In this document: in pieces, positions 17,935-27,631 of the stretch | Layout of the letters: each line of letters begins with the position of its first letter | How positions within the stretch are numbered: the first letter of the stretch is position 1 | Notes under the pieces: model-generated | Told to the model about the DNA's origin: nothing | Databases searched by the model: none | Seen by the model: only the letters and a program-made list of their open reading frames with translations | Assembly: GCF_001421805.1 (NCBI RefSeq) | Contig: NZ_LMLC01000001.1 | Span: forward strand, 868,001-932,000 | Reading direction: 5' to 3' | DNA length: 64,000 bases | From: Sphingomonas sp. Leaf34 | Lineage (GTDB): Bacteria; Pseudomonadota; Alphaproteobacteria; Sphingomonadales; Sphingomonadaceae | Made by a program: the position numbers and the translations under genes

Positions 17935-18840
17935 ATGACTCGTTTTCGGCTCGGTACGCGGGGGTCGCCGCTCGCTCTCACCCAGGCAGGCCTGGTGCGC
18001 GACGCGCTGTGTACGGCGCATGGCTGGTCGCCCGACGATATAGAAATCGTCGTGATCCGCACCACCGGCGACCGCGTGCAGGATCGCGCGCTGGCCGACA
18101 TCGGCGGCAAGGCGCTGTGGACCAAGGAGCTTGATCGCGCGCTGCACGACGGCGACATCGATTGCGCGGTGCATTCGATGAAGGACGTCGAGACGATCCG
18201 GCCGCAAACGCTGAAGATCGCGGCGATGCTGCCGCGCGCCGACGTGCGCGACCGGCTGATCGGCGCGGAGACGCTGTCCGACCTGCGCCAGAACGCGGTG
18301 GTCGGCACGAGTTCGCCGCGACGGCGCGCACAGATGCTGCGGCTGCGGCCCGATCTGGAGATCGTGCTGATCCGCGGCAATGTCGACACGCGGCTCGGCC
18401 GGGTAACGAGCGGCGAGATGGATGCGACGTTGCTGGCCGCCGCCGGGCTCGACCGGCTCGGGCGCGACGACGGCCATGCGATTCCGACCGACGTGATGCT
18501 GCCCGCGCCCGCGCAGGGGGCGGTCGGGATCGAGGTGCTCGCTGGACGCGCGGCGGGCGGGATGGTCGCGGCGATCAACCACCGCGATACGAGCCTGTGC
18601 GTGCTGACCGAGCGTGCGCTGCTCGCGCGGCTCGGCGCGGACTGTCACTCGCCGGTCGCGGCGCTGGCGTCGCTCGCGGGCGAGACGCTGACGCTCCGCG
18701 CCGAGCTGATCGCGGAGGACGGCGCGTGCGACGTCGCGGGATCGATCGAGGGGACGGTCGACGACGATCTCGGAACGGCGCTTGCCGAAGACCTGCTGAC
18801 CCGCGCGCCCGCCAGCGTCCGGCGGCTGTTCGCGGCATGA
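17935..18840 (+). CDS. hemC: Hydroxymethylbilane synthase (porphobilinogen deaminase)
   Basis: 301 aa. FRLGTRGSPLALTQA, DRALHDGDIDCAVHSMKD and GTSSPRRRAQ are characteristic. The dipyrromethane-cofactor cysteine lies in GADCHSPVAALA. It polymerises four porphobilinogens into hydroxymethylbilane for heme and siroheme. The ATG at 17935 matches the family start. Only 7 bp separate its stop from hemD. Confidence 0.97.
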   Translation: MTRFRLGTRGSPLALTQAGLVRDALCTAHGWSPDDIEIVVIRTTGDRVQDRALADIGGKALWTKELDRALHDGDIDCAVHSMKDVETIRPQTLKIAAMLPRADVRDRLIGAETLSDLRQNAVVGTSSPRRRAQMLRLRPDLEIVLIRGNVDTRLGRVTSGEMDATLLAAAGLDRLGRDDGHAIPTDVMLPAPAQGAVGIEVLAGRAAGGMVAAINHRDTSLCVLTERALLARLGADCHSPVAALASLAGETLTLRAELIAEDGACDVAGSIEGTVDDDLGTALAEDLLTRAPASVRRLFAA

Positions 18841-18847
18841 CGCCGCC

Positions 18848-20494
18848 ATGACCCGCATGGTCGTGGTGCTGCGGCCGGAGCCCGGCGCCACGCGCACCGC
18901 GACCGCGCTGCGGGCGCACGGGCTGGCGGTGCGGCAGGTTCCGCTGTTCGCGGTCGTGCCGGTCGATTGGACGCCGCCCACCCCGACCGGGTTCGACGGG
19001 CTGTTGCTGACGAGCGCGAACGCGGTGCGGCATGGCGGGGCGGGGCTGGACCTCTTTAAGCGGTTGCCGGTCGTGGCGGTCGGCGCCGCGACCGCGGCGG
19101 CGGCAGCCGAAGCGGGGTTCGCGGTCGCGGTGATGGGGGACGACGACGCACGTGCGGTCGTCGCCGCGGCGCGGGATCGGGGCTTTGCACGGTTGCTCCA
19201 TCTCGCGGGGCGCGAGCGGGCGCCGACCGAGGACGGGGTCGAGGCGGTCACCGTCTATGCCGGAGATGCCGTCGCGGTGGCGGCGGACGTCGTGCGATCG
19301 TTCGACGATGCGCTGGTCCTGGTGCATTCCGCGCGCGCCGCGACGCGGCTGGCCGAGCTGGTCGACGACGCCGGCGCGGACCGCGCGCGCATCGCATTGA
19401 TCGCGATCAGCCGCGCGGTCGGCGACGCGGCCGGGACGGGCTGGGCCGCCATCGCGATCGCCGCCGCACCGACCGATTCCGCGATCGTCGCGCTCGCGGC
19501 CGCGCACGCCGACACGCGCGCGATTGACCAGCGCACGCGCGGCGGGGATAAGCACGCCATGAGCGACTACGTGCCGACCGATCGCCCACGGGCACGCGGA
19601 CCCAAAATGGGTGTCATCCTGGCCTTGATCGGCCTGGCGTTCGTCGCCGGGCTCGGGCTGATGGGCTATGCCGTCCGCACGCTGCCATGGTTCGCCAATC
19701 TGCAGGCCAGCAGCGCCGCGTCGACCGCCGCAGCGCAGAAGCTCGCCGCGAGCAGTTCGGGCTATATCCCGTCGCAGCCGCTCGGCCCCGACGGCCAACC
19801 CCAGGCTAATCCACCAGTCGATACGACGGTGCTGGCGACGCGCGAGGCGACTCTGGCGGCACAGTTGACCGCGCTCGAGGCGCGCGCCGCGGCGATTACC
19901 ACGGACGCCAGCGCGGCGGGCGGGCAGGCGACACGCGCGGAAGGGCTGATGGTGGCGTTCGCCGTGCGCCGTGCGCTCGATCGCGGGGTCGGGCTCGGCT
20001 ATCTCGAGGAGCAGTTGCGGCTGCGCTTCGGCCAGGCGCAACCGCGTGCGACGACGTTGCTGATCCAGACGGCGCGCCAGCCGGTGACGCTGGAGGATCT
20101 TCGCCAGGGGCTCGACACTATCGCCCCCGACATCACGACCTCGACCGGCGAAGGCTGGCTCGACACGATCCAGCACCAGATCGATTCGCTGGTGGTGCTG
20201 CGCAAGGCCGGCACGCCCTCGCCGATGCCGACCGATCGCCTCGCCCGCGCGCGCCGCCTGCTCGAAGCCGGCCAGGTCGAGGCGGCGCGTGCCGAAGTCG
20301 CGCGTCTGCCCGGCGCGGCGCAGGCCGGCAACTGGATGGCCGCCGCACGCCGCTATGTGGTGGCGCGCCAGGCGCTCGACGTGATCGAGAACACCGCGCT
20401 GATCGGCCAGGCGGGGCAACCTCAGCCCGCCCCGGTCGTGATTCCGGCGCCGGTCATCGTGACGCCGGCACCGGATCCTGCGGGCGGCGTTTAA
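18848..20494 (+). CDS. hemD: Uroporphyrinogen-III synthase fused to mitofilin-like (alpha-Mic60) protein
   Basis: 548 aa in one frame. Residues about 1-225 are HemD-like (VLRPEPGATRTATALRAHG; LLLTSANAVRHGG; LVLVHSARAATRLAEL), cyclising hydroxymethylbilane. Residues about 238-548 look like the alphaproteobacterial mitofilin/Mic60-type protein normally encoded separately after hemD: one transmembrane helix (about 255-277, VILALIGLAFVAGLGLMGYAV), a coiled-coil/Ala-rich stretch, and a C-terminal mitofilin-like helix region. Codon 238 is an ATG (19559) with GGGGAT upstream, so the second part may also be made separately. No stop lies between. The usual hemY is not downstream. Confidence 0.82.
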   Translation: MTRMVVVLRPEPGATRTATALRAHGLAVRQVPLFAVVPVDWTPPTPTGFDGLLLTSANAVRHGGAGLDLFKRLPVVAVGAATAAAAAEAGFAVAVMGDDDARAVVAAARDRGFARLLHLAGRERAPTEDGVEAVTVYAGDAVAVAADVVRSFDDALVLVHSARAATRLAELVDDAGADRARIALIAISRAVGDAAGTGWAAIAIAAAPTDSAIVALAAAHADTRAIDQRTRGGDKHAMSDYVPTDRPRARGPKMGVILALIGLAFVAGLGLMGYAVRTLPWFANLQASSAASTAAAQKLAASSSGYIPSQPLGPDGQPQANPPVDTTVLATREATLAAQLTALEARAAAITTDASAAGGQATRAEGLMVAFAVRRALDRGVGLGYLEEQLRLRFGQAQPRATTLLIQTARQPVTLEDLRQGLDTIAPDITTSTGEGWLDTIQHQIDSLVVLRKAGTPSPMPTDRLARARRLLEAGQVEAARAEVARLPGAAQAGNWMAAARRYVVARQALDVIENTALIGQAGQPQPAPVVIPAPVIVTPAPDPAGGV

Positions 20495-20786
20495 CCCCGC
20501 GGCCGGCAGGTCGCCAGGCGCAACGGTCGCTGGCGTCTGGCTGGCATAATGGGTGCCGGTGATTTTGATCGCGGTGTCGATTTCGTTCGCGATGGTGATT
20601 TCGATCGCGGTAGCGCAGTCGGCGGCATAGCCCGGCCCGCGCTGCGGCGGCCATTTCCCCGGTAGACCGTCCCGCGCCATGGCTGTGCGTCCAGCCGCTA
20701 AGACCAATTCTGATGGTCATGCGCGCGACGTCGGCGCAACGTGCCGGGTGTCGCGCGCATGACGCGCGACGCCTTTCGCACACAAG
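20495..20786. other. Gap between hemD-mitofilin and the flagellin terminator
   Basis: No convincing gene. About 20545-20625 has a short imperfect repeat around GATTTCGATCGCGGT that on the minus strand would read as Ile/Thr/Ala-rich peptide; that frame runs on antisense through hemD and lacks a clear start signal, so I do not call it. Confidence 0.4.
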
Positions 20787-20818
20787 CAAAAACCCCGACG
20801 ACCGAAGCCGCCGGGGTT
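20787..20818 (-). terminator. Rho-independent terminator of flagellin 1
   Basis: Minus-strand stem AACCCCG + GCGGC, loop TTCG, pairing with GTCGT + CGGGGTT, followed by TTTTT. It lies about 80 bases beyond the flagellin stop. Confidence 0.88.
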
Positions 20819-20899
20819 GCGTACCGCGCGCAACGGGTGCGCGCGGATCCGACCGGCATCGACATCCTCGGGGGGGCGATGCCGATGCCGATACTCGGA

Positions 20900-21778
20900 T
20901 TACTGAAGCAGCTTCAGGACGCTCTGCTGGCTCTGATTGGCCTGGCTGAGCATCGCGGTCGACGCCTGGCTGAGGATCTGCGCCTTGGCGAGCGCGGTCG
21001 TTTCGGCCGAGAAGTCGGTGTCTTCGATACGGCTCTTGGCGTCCGACAGGTTGGTCGCGTTCGAGGTCAGGTTGTTGACCGCCGACTGCAGCTGGTTCTG
21101 CGACGCGCCGAGCGATGCGCGACGGTTCGAGACGAGCGAGATCGCGGTGTCATAGTCCTGAAGGCCACCTTCCGCAGTGATCGTGGTAACGGAATCCGTC
21201 GTCGTCGATTTGACGACCGTACCGACTCCGCCGGTAGGTGCGGCAACCGTTCCGGCCGCGACGGCGCTGAGGCTGCTGCCCAAATTGAGCTCGATGGCAT
21301 CGACGCTATTGGCGCCGGCCTGAATAGGAACAATCTTCGCCTCTCCGGCCGCACCGGCCTTACCGGCGAACAATGCGACACCGTTGAACGTGGTGTTCGT
21401 CAGAACGTTGTTGATCTGCTTGGCCAACGCGTCCTGCTCGGTCTTGATGTTGGCCTTGTCGGCTTGTGAATAGGTGCCATTGCTCTTCTGCACCTCGAGT
21501 TCGCGCATGCGCTGCAGATTGTTGCTCACCTCGTCGAGCGCGCCCTCTGCGGTCTGCGCCATCGAGATGCCGTCGTTCGCGTTGCGGACGCCCTGGTTCA
21601 TGCCCTTGATCTGCGCCGTCATCGACGACGAGATCGCCAGGCCGGCGGCGTCGTCCTTGGCCGAATTGATACGCTTGCCGGTCGATAGACGCTCCATCGA
21701 TGTGGCCAACATGTTGGACGCCTTGGTCGAAGCATTGGTCGCGCGGAGCGCGGAAACATTGGTGCCGATGACAGTCAT
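20900..21778 (-). CDS. fliC: Flagellin (copy 1)
   Basis: 292 aa. The N-terminal D0/D1 helix ([36 protein letters not shown]) and C-terminal D1/D0 ([20 protein letters not shown], ending [16 protein letters not shown]) are typical; the short centre is the surface-exposed variable part. It forms the filament after export by the flagellar type III system. A tandem paralogue lies upstream at 22063-22977 with nearly identical ends but a different centre. It has its own sigma-28-like promoter (21844-21873) and terminator. Confidence 0.97.
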   Translation of the reverse strand: MTVIGTNVSALRATNASTKASNMLATSMERLSTGKRINSAKDDAAGLAISSSMTAQIKGMNQGVRNANDGISMAQTAEGALDEVSNNLQRMRELEVQKSNGTYSQADKANIKTEQDALAKQINNVLTNTTFNGVALFAGKAGAAGEAKIVPIQAGANSVDAIELNLGSSLSAVAAGTVAAPTGGVGTVVKSTTTDSVTTITAEGGLQDYDTAISLVSNRRASLGASQNQLQSAVNNLTSNATNLSDAKSRIEDTDFSAETTALAKAQILSQASTAMLSQANQSQQSVLKLLQ

Positions 21779-21843
21779 TGTGAACTCCAGTGATCTTCGG
21801 CGATCCCCGCCGCCCCCGTGGCGAAGGGCCGTGCCGCCACATT

Positions 21844-21873
21844 AGGTAACGGCCAGCGCGCCGCGGACTTAAG
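21844..21873 (-). promoter_or_regulatory. Sigma-28 (FliA)-like promoter of flagellin 1
   Basis: Minus strand TTAAGTCC-N11-GCCGTTAC, compared with the enteric consensus TAAAGTTT-N11-GCCGATAA: same spacer, conserved GCCG core. It would give a leader of about 60 nt. The same elements precede flagellin 2. Confidence 0.68.
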
Positions 21874-21951
21874 TGAAACCGGCCAATTCTTGCCGTTTTT
21901 TTCTTTGGTTTACAGAAACTTGCCGGCAAACCGGCAGACGCCGGGAAACGC

Positions 21952-21985
21952 AAAACCCCTCGCCAGCACGAAGCTGTCGAGGGGT
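21952..21985 (-). terminator. Rho-independent terminator of flagellin 2
   Basis: Minus-strand stem ACCCCTCGACAGC, loop TTCGT, GCTGGCGAGGGGT, then TTTTG. It lies about 80 bases beyond the stop at 22063, the same spacing as in copy 1. Confidence 0.87.
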
Positions 21986-22062
21986 CGGGATGCGCTATCG
22001 TCACGGCGGATCCTAACGGCGCCGTCACCCTAAGGGGGCGGTGCCGGCGCCGCGGAGCGGGA

Positions 22063-22977
22063 TCAGCCGAGCAACTTCAGGACGCTCTGCTGGCTCTGGT
22101 TGGCCTGGCTGAGCATCGCGGTCGACGCCTGGCTGAGGATCTGCGCCTTGGCGAGCGCGGTCGTTTCCGCCGAGAAATCGGTGTCCTCGATGCGGCTCTT
22201 GGCGTCCGACAGGTTGGTTGCGTTCGAGGTCAGGTTGTTGACCGCCGACTGCAGCTGGTTCTGCGACGCGCCGAGCGATGCACGACGGTTCGAGACGAGT
22301 GCGATCGCGTTGTCATAGTCCGCCAGTCCACCCTTGGCGACCACCGCGGTCGGCGTGGTTTTGTCGACTACCGATCCGACGCCCCCAGTCAACGAAGTAC
22401 CACTGACGGTCGCTTCTGCTCCTAGATCGCTACCCAAGTTCAGCGAAATGGTGTCGCTTGAATTCGCTCCCGCCTGGATGGAAACTTTTCCGCCAGCGAC
22501 AGGTTGGGTGAGGACGGTGGTCCCATCGGTATCGTAAACGGGGCCCCTTGCGCCAACGCTGCCGTCAAACAGCTTGACGCCATTAAAGGTCGTATTGGTC
22601 AGCACGTTGGAAATCTGCTTGGCCAGGGCATCCTGTTCCGACTTGATGTTGGCCTTGTCGCTGGCCGAGTAGGTGCCGTTGCCCTTCTGGACTTCAAGTT
22701 CGCGCATGCGCTGCAGGTTGTTGCTGACCTCATCGAGCGCGCCTTCAGCGGTCTGCGCCATCGAAATGCCGTCATTCGCGTTGCGAATGCCCTGGTTCAT
22801 GCCCTTGATCTGAGCGGTCATCGACGACGAGATCGCCAGACCGGCGGCATCGTCCTTGGCCGAATTGATGCGCTTGCCGGTCGACAGGCGCTCCATCGAC
22901 GTGGCCAGCATGTTGGAGGCCTTGGTCGAGGCGTTGGTCGCGCGAAGCGCCGAGATGTTGGTGCCGATGACAGTCAT
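22063..22977 (-). CDS. fliC: Flagellin (copy 2)
   Basis: 304 aa. N- and C-terminal regions match copy 1 almost residue for residue ([33 protein letters not shown]; ending SVLKLLG), while the middle (about 140-210, [17 protein letters not shown]) is different and slightly longer. The tandem arrangement points to a duplication with homogenised ends. Independent transcription is indicated by its own promoter and terminator. Which copy dominates the filament cannot be told. Confidence 0.97.
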   Translation of the reverse strand: MTVIGTNISALRATNASTKASNMLATSMERLSTGKRINSAKDDAAGLAISSSMTAQIKGMNQGIRNANDGISMAQTAEGALDEVSNNLQRMRELEVQKGNGTYSASDKANIKSEQDALAKQISNVLTNTTFNGVKLFDGSVGARGPVYDTDGTTVLTQPVAGGKVSIQAGANSSDTISLNLGSDLGAEATVSGTSLTGGVGSVVDKTTPTAVVAKGGLADYDNAIALVSNRRASLGASQNQLQSAVNNLTSNATNLSDAKSRIEDTDFSAETTALAKAQILSQASTAMLSQANQSQQSVLKLLG

Positions 22978-23042
22978 GAGAATCTCCGTGATCTTCGACG
23001 ATCCGCGCCGCCCCCATGGCGAAGTGCCGATCCGTCGAGTGA

Positions 23043-23071
23043 GGTAACGGCCGCTTCGGGACAGACTTAAG
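23043..23071 (-). promoter_or_regulatory. Sigma-28 (FliA)-like promoter of flagellin 2
   Basis: Minus strand TTAAGTCT-N11-GCCGTTAC, identical in key bases and spacing to the flagellin 1 element, with a similar leader. Downstream, both leaders share CTTCGCCA-GGGGGCGGCG and GGATCG-CGAAGATCA before the Shine-Dalgarno. Confidence 0.68.
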
Positions 23072-23276
23072 CAAAAAGATTCAGCCCCGCAGCGACGCGA
23101 CCCGCCGGCTCAACCGCGCCTCACAGGGGTCAGCGCATAGGGGCTCGCGCGCGCAAACGCGGCGCGCACGTATGCCTGCGCGAACGCGCCCGGAAATAAT
23201 CTGCCGGTCGACGGCAGGGTTTAACCGCGAATTTACCACCCTTGGCGCATTCCCCGAATCGTCCAGGGGGAACACC

Positions 23277-24587
23277 ATGCGTTCGATCTTTCCATCAGCT
23301 GCAGTCACTTCGCGGAAATACGCGCTCGTCTCGTCGCTGCGGGCGCAGGGCTTCGGCGTGGGCTCGTTCGAGACCAGCCAGCCAGCGCCGAACGACCTGT
23401 TCCTGATCGCGGATGGCGAGGGTATCACCGCTCCCGCCCGCACCGTCGTGATCGGCTGCGAAGGCCGCCAGGTGACGCCGTCGCGGGATGGTGCGCCTGC
23501 TCGCATCAGCTTTGCCGCGGAGGACACCGCGGTCGGCAACGGCTTCGCGCGTGCGCTGATCGGCGGTCCCGAGATGCCGACCGCCGCCGACCCCGAATCG
23601 CTCGCGTTGCTGGCGCTGGCCGAGCGCGTCGCCGCCGCCGACATCACGGTCCTTATCAACGGCCCGACCGGCACCGGCAAGGAAGTGCTCGCCCGCGCCA
23701 TCCACAACGGCTCCGCACGCAAGGACAAGCCGTTCATCGCGATCAATTGCGCCGCACTCCCGGAATCGATGCTCGAGGCGCTGCTGTTCGGGCACCAGAA
23801 GGGCGCGTTCACCGGCGCGTCGTCGGGGGGGGACGGCTTCTTCCGCGCGGCAAACGGCGGCACGATCCTGCTCGACGAGATCGCCGAGATGCCGCTCCAG
23901 CTGCAGGCCAAGCTGCTCCGCGTGTTGCAGGAGCGCGAAGTCGTGCCGCTCGGCGCCTCGGTGCCGCAGCCGATCGACGTCCGCGTCATCGCCTGTGCCA
24001 ACCGCGATCTCCACGCCGAAGTCGCCGCGGGCCGGTTCCGCGCCGATCTCTATTACCGCCTCGCCGTGTTCCCGCTCGCGACCAAGTCGCTCGCCGAGCG
24101 TCCGCAGGATATCCCCGCGCTCGCCGCCACGCTGATCCTGCGTCACGCCGGCAGCCGCACTGTCATTCCCTGGCCGAGCCATGCGGCGATCGAGCAGCTG
24201 ATGCTGCACGATTGGCCCGGCAACGTCCGCGAGCTCGAGAACGTGATCCAGCGCGCGCTGCTGTTCTGCGGCGGCGACACGATCGAGGCGAACCACATCG
24301 TGTTCGACCGCCCCGTGTCGATGACCTTCCAGCGCACGGCACCGGTCGTCTCGCTCGCGCCCCTAGCACCGTCGGAGCCCGAGACGCCCCCCGGGACTCT
24401 GGGCAACATCGTCCAGATGAGCGAGTTCGCCGCGATCCGCGAGACGCTGAAAGCCTGCAACGGCAGCCGAATCGAGACCGCCAAGCGCCTCGGCATTTCC
24501 GAACGCACGCTGCGCTATCGCCTCGCCAAGGCGCGCGAGCAGGGCGACGATATCGGCAACGTGCATAATTGGGCCGCCTCGGCATGA
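23277..24587 (+). CDS. Sigma-54-dependent flagellar transcriptional activator (FlbD/FleQ-like)
   Basis: 436 aa. The N-terminal 115 residues are not a recognisable receiver. The AAA+ domain has Walker A GPTGTGKE (Lys135), the sigma-54-contacting GAFTGA loop (176-181), and Walker [11 protein letters not shown] Fis-type helix-turn-helix ends the protein ([25 protein letters not shown]). By family and position it activates sigma-54 flagellar promoters. ATGA overlaps fliE, so it heads the fliE-to-flhB operon and may set its level. ATG 23277 is chosen: it follows a G-rich Shine-Dalgarno (CAGGGGGA). Confidence 0.9.
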   Translation: MRSIFPSAAVTSRKYALVSSLRAQGFGVGSFETSQPAPNDLFLIADGEGITAPARTVVIGCEGRQVTPSRDGAPARISFAAEDTAVGNGFARALIGGPEMPTAADPESLALLALAERVAAADITVLINGPTGTGKEVLARAIHNGSARKDKPFIAINCAALPESMLEALLFGHQKGAFTGASSGGDGFFRAANGGTILLDEIAEMPLQLQAKLLRVLQEREVVPLGASVPQPIDVRVIACANRDLHAEVAAGRFRADLYYRLAVFPLATKSLAERPQDIPALAATLILRHAGSRTVIPWPSHAAIEQLMLHDWPGNVRELENVIQRALLFCGGDTIEANHIVFDRPVSMTFQRTAPVVSLAPLAPSEPETPPGTLGNIVQMSEFAAIRETLKACNGSRIETAKRLGISERTLRYRLAKAREQGDDIGNVHNWAASA

Positions 24588-24946
24588 GCGGCGTCAGCGG
24601 AATAGGCGGCGGCGCGATGAGCGTCGACCGCGTCATGGCGCTGCGTTCGCAGATTCTCGAACGCAACCAGGCGCTGTCGCGCGCCGGGGCGAGCGGCGCC
24701 GTAGCGCCGACCGAAACGGTCAAGCCGACCAGCTTTGCCGACACGATGGAAACCGCGCTGAAAAGCGTCAACGACGGCCAGACCCAGGCCGCCAAGCTCA
24801 GCGAAAGCTATGAGCGCGGCGAAACGGTCGACATCGCGAAAGTGATGCTCGCCCGCCAGCAGGCGTCAGTCGGGTTCGAGGCGACGTTGCAGGTCCGCAA
24901 CAAGCTGCTGTCCGCCTACAAGGATATCATGAGCATGCCGGTCTGA
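24584..24946 (+). CDS. fliE: Flagellar hook-basal body complex protein FliE
   Basis: 120 aa from the ATG overlapping the upstream stop (ATGA); an in-frame ATG at 24617 would give 109 aa, nearer the family norm. The C-terminal half is typical (SFADTMETALKSVNDGQTQAAKLSESYERGE, VMLARQQASVGFEATLQVRNKLLSAYKDIMSMPV). FliE links the MS ring to the rod. One base separates its stop from fliF. Confidence 0.95.
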   Translation: MSGVSGIGGGAMSVDRVMALRSQILERNQALSRAGASGAVAPTETVKPTSFADTMETALKSVNDGQTQAAKLSESYERGETVDIAKVMLARQQASVGFEATLQVRNKLLSAYKDIMSMPV

Positions 24947-24947
24947 C

Positions 24948-26624
24948 ATGAGCACCGCACTCATCCCCGCTTCGTCTGGTGCAACCGAACGGTTCGCCAA
25001 TCCCCTCCAGCAGATCAAGGGCGTCATGGCGCAGCCGGCGGTTCGCCGCTCGCTGCCGATGGCACTGATGGTCGGCCTGATCGCCGCCGCCGCGCTGGCG
25101 TGGATGAGCCTGTCGACGCCGACGCAGAAGACGCTGTTCAGCGGCCTGCCCGATTCCGACAAGGCCGCGGTCACGTCCGCGCTGACCACCGCCAACATCA
25201 AGAGCCATATCGACGAGGGCACCGGCGCGCTCACCGTCGGCGAGGACGATTACAGCCGCGCCAAGATGCTGCTGGCGGGCCAGGGCCTGCCCAAGGCGGC
25301 ACCGGGCGGCTATGCGATCCTCGACCAGCTGCCGATGGGCGTCAGCCGTGCGGTCGAGGGCGAACGCCTTCGCCAGGCGCGCGAATCCGAGATGGCGAAG
25401 TCGATCGAGGAGATCGACGCGGTCGCCGAGGCGCGCGTGCACCTCGCCATGCCCGAGGCGTCGGTGTTCGTCCGCGACAACGCCGCGCCATCGGCGTCGG
25501 TGATCCTGAAGCTCCAGGGCGGGCGGTCGCTGAGCGAGGCGCAGGTCGCCTCGATCATCAACCTCGTCGCCTCGTCGGTGCCCGGCATGAAGCCCGAGGC
25601 GGTGACGATCGTCGACCAGATGGGCGCGCTGCTCACCAAGGCCGGCGGCAGCGACGGCGCGGGGGCTGCCAGCGACGCTCGGATCGATATCCAGCGTCGG
25701 ATCGAGGACAAGTATCGCACGCAGCTGATCGCGCTGCTCACCCCGCTCGTGGGCGCGGGCAACTTCACCGCCGAGGTGCAGGCCGACGTCAATCTCGACG
25801 AGAGCCAGGCGACGCGCGAAAGCTATGAGAAGCAGGGCGTCCTGCGTGCCGAGACGGGCAACTGGACCGGTAACCAGAAGGACGGCGCCGCGGGCGCTCC
25901 CGGCGGCATCCCTGGTGCGCTGAGCAACACGCCGCCGGCCGCCAGCACGCTGTCCGCCCCGCAGGCCGCGACCGGCAACCCCGGCGCGCCCGCCGGGCAG
26001 CCCGTCGCCGGCGGCCCCGCACCCGACGCGATGAAGCAATCCGACCAGTATCAGCGCGCCTATGATCTTGGCCGCGAAGTGTCGGTCACGCGTGCCACGC
26101 CCGGCGGCGTCAAGCGCCTGTCGGTCGCCGTCCTCCTGCGCGATCCCGAAAAGGGCCGGCGGACCGCGATGGAGATCAACCAGATCACCGATCTCGTGAA
26201 GAGCGCAGTCGGCTTCGACCAGGCGCGCAACGACAACGTGACGGTGATCAGCCGCAAGTTCGCCGGCGTCGATGCCGCCGCCGATGCCGGCCCGTCATGG
26301 TACGACAATGCGTGGCTGCCGGTGCTCGCGCGCAATGGCACCGCGATCCTGATCGCGCTGCTGGTGCTGCTGCTCGGCGTGCGGCCGATCGCCAAGGCGC
26401 TGATGAAGAAGCGCGACGACGCCGGCGCGCGCCCCGCGCTCGGCCAGCCGATCGGCGCGGCCAACGCCGATGGTATGACGGTCGCCGCGCCGGTCAGCCT
26501 CGATCAGCTCGAGAACACGCGCGGCTATGACGACCGGATCGGCGCGGTCCGCGGCTTCACCCGCGACAATCCGACCCGCGCCGCGCTCGCGGTCCGCGAC
26601 ATGATCAAGGCGGACGCGAAGTGA
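24948..26624 (+). CDS. fliF: Flagellar MS-ring protein FliF
   Basis: 558 aa. Two transmembrane helices (about 29-50 and 462-482) bracket the periplasmic ring-building region, with YscJ/FliF signatures (KTLFSGLPDSDKAAV; EARVHLAMPEASVFVRD; NLVASSVPGMKPEAVTIVD). A Gly/Pro/Ala-rich low-complexity stretch (about 305-360) is the usual variable loop. The cytoplasmic C-terminal tail (DQLENTRGYDDRIGAVRGF) should bind FliG, encoded next with GTGA overlap. Confidence 0.97.
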   Translation: MSTALIPASSGATERFANPLQQIKGVMAQPAVRRSLPMALMVGLIAAAALAWMSLSTPTQKTLFSGLPDSDKAAVTSALTTANIKSHIDEGTGALTVGEDDYSRAKMLLAGQGLPKAAPGGYAILDQLPMGVSRAVEGERLRQARESEMAKSIEEIDAVAEARVHLAMPEASVFVRDNAAPSASVILKLQGGRSLSEAQVASIINLVASSVPGMKPEAVTIVDQMGALLTKAGGSDGAGAASDARIDIQRRIEDKYRTQLIALLTPLVGAGNFTAEVQADVNLDESQATRESYEKQGVLRAETGNWTGNQKDGAAGAPGGIPGALSNTPPAASTLSAPQAATGNPGAPAGQPVAGGPAPDAMKQSDQYQRAYDLGREVSVTRATPGGVKRLSVAVLLRDPEKGRRTAMEINQITDLVKSAVGFDQARNDNVTVISRKFAGVDAAADAGPSWYDNAWLPVLARNGTAILIALLVLLLGVRPIAKALMKKRDDAGARPALGQPIGAANADGMTVAAPVSLDQLENTRGYDDRIGAVRGFTRDNPTRAALAVRDMIKADAK

Positions 26625-27631
26625 CCGAGGTTGCGCTCCGCACCTATACCGGCGTCGAGCGGGCCGCGGTGCTGATGATGCTCGTCGGCGAGGAAGAGGC
26701 CGCCGCCATCCTCCAGAAGCTCGAACCCGAAGAGGTGCGACAGCTCGGCGCAGCGATGTTCAAGGTCGCCGACGTGTCGGAGCAGGAAGTCGAGGACGTG
26801 CTCGACGATTTCGTCGACCGCGCGCGCGAGCGTACCGCGATCGGCTTCGACCCGCGCCCGCAGATCGAGGCGGTGATGAACCGCGCGCTCGGCCCCGAAA
26901 AGGCGGAGAGCGTGCTCGCACGCATCACCCCGCCCGAGGCCGCGTGCGAACTCGAACTGCTCGACTGGCTTGACGCGACCGAGATCGCGGCGATGATCGA
27001 GAAGGAACATCCGCAGATCGCCGCCGTCCTGATCGCCAACCTCGACGCGTCGATCGGCGGTCAGGTGCTCGAACTGCTGCCCGACGCGGTCCAGCCCGAC
27101 ATCCTCCACCGCATCGCCCGGCTTGGCCCGATCACACCCGAGGCGGTCGAGACATTGAAAGTCGTGCTCGCCAACCGTACCGCCTCCGCGCCCGGCTCGG
27201 CCGGCGTCACGCTGGGTGGCACGCGCGAGGCCGCCAAGATCCTGTCGGGCGCGCGAAAGGCGACCGAACAGCGCGTGATGCCGAAACTGTTCAAGATCGA
27301 CCGCGAAGTCGCAAAGGCGATCGAGGAGGCGATGTTCGTCTTCGACAACCTCCTCGAACTCGACGACAAGAATCTCGGTACGCTGATCCGCAACGTCGAC
27401 AGCGAAATTTTGACCAAGTCCTTGAAGGGCGTCGACGAAGGCGTCCGAAACCGCTTCCTCGGCTGTATGTCGGCGCGCGCCGCCGACGGCATCCGCGACG
27501 AGATGGAGGCGCGCGGACCGATGAAGCTCGCCGAAGTGCTCGAGGCGCAAAAGGCGATGATCGCGATCGCGCGTGGGCTCGCGAAGGACGGCACGATCCA
27601 GATGGGCGGGGGCGAAGACGATTATGTCTAA
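26621..27631 (+). CDS. fliG: Flagellar motor switch protein FliG
   Basis: 336 aa. GTG start overlapping the fliF stop. Seen: RAAVLMMLVGEEEAAAILQKLEPEEVRQLG (N domain), EHPQIAAVLIANL (middle, FliM contact), and the torque-generating C domain (EEAMFVFDNLLELDDKNLGTLIRNVD) with the charged helix expected to face MotA. Part of the C-ring; sets rotation direction with FliM and FliN. Confidence 0.97.
   Translation: MTEVALRTYTGVERAAVLMMLVGEEEAAAILQKLEPEEVRQLGAAMFKVADVSEQEVEDVLDDFVDRARERTAIGFDPRPQIEAVMNRALGPEKAESVLARITPPEAACELELLDWLDATEIAAMIEKEHPQIAAVLIANLDASIGGQVLELLPDAVQPDILHRIARLGPITPEAVETLKVVLANRTASAPGSAGVTLGGTREAAKILSGARKATEQRVMPKLFKIDREVAKAIEEAMFVFDNLLELDDKNLGTLIRNVDSEILTKSLKGVDEGVRNRFLGCMSARAADGIRDEMEARGPMKLAEVLEAQKAMIAIARGLAKDGTIQMGGGEDDYV

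Noticed and set aside
18575-20707. 710-codon minus-strand open frame opposite hemC and hemD
   Set aside because: No homology; the protein-like start (Ile/Ala/Thr-rich segment) near 20600 comes from a short repeat, with no Shine-Dalgarno.
21779-21843. Sigma-54 promoter for flagellin 1 (CGGCAC near 21805)
   Set aside because: The -12 half reads TTCGC with wrong register, and the same spot in flagellin 2 has a deletion; the sigma-28-like element is conserved instead.
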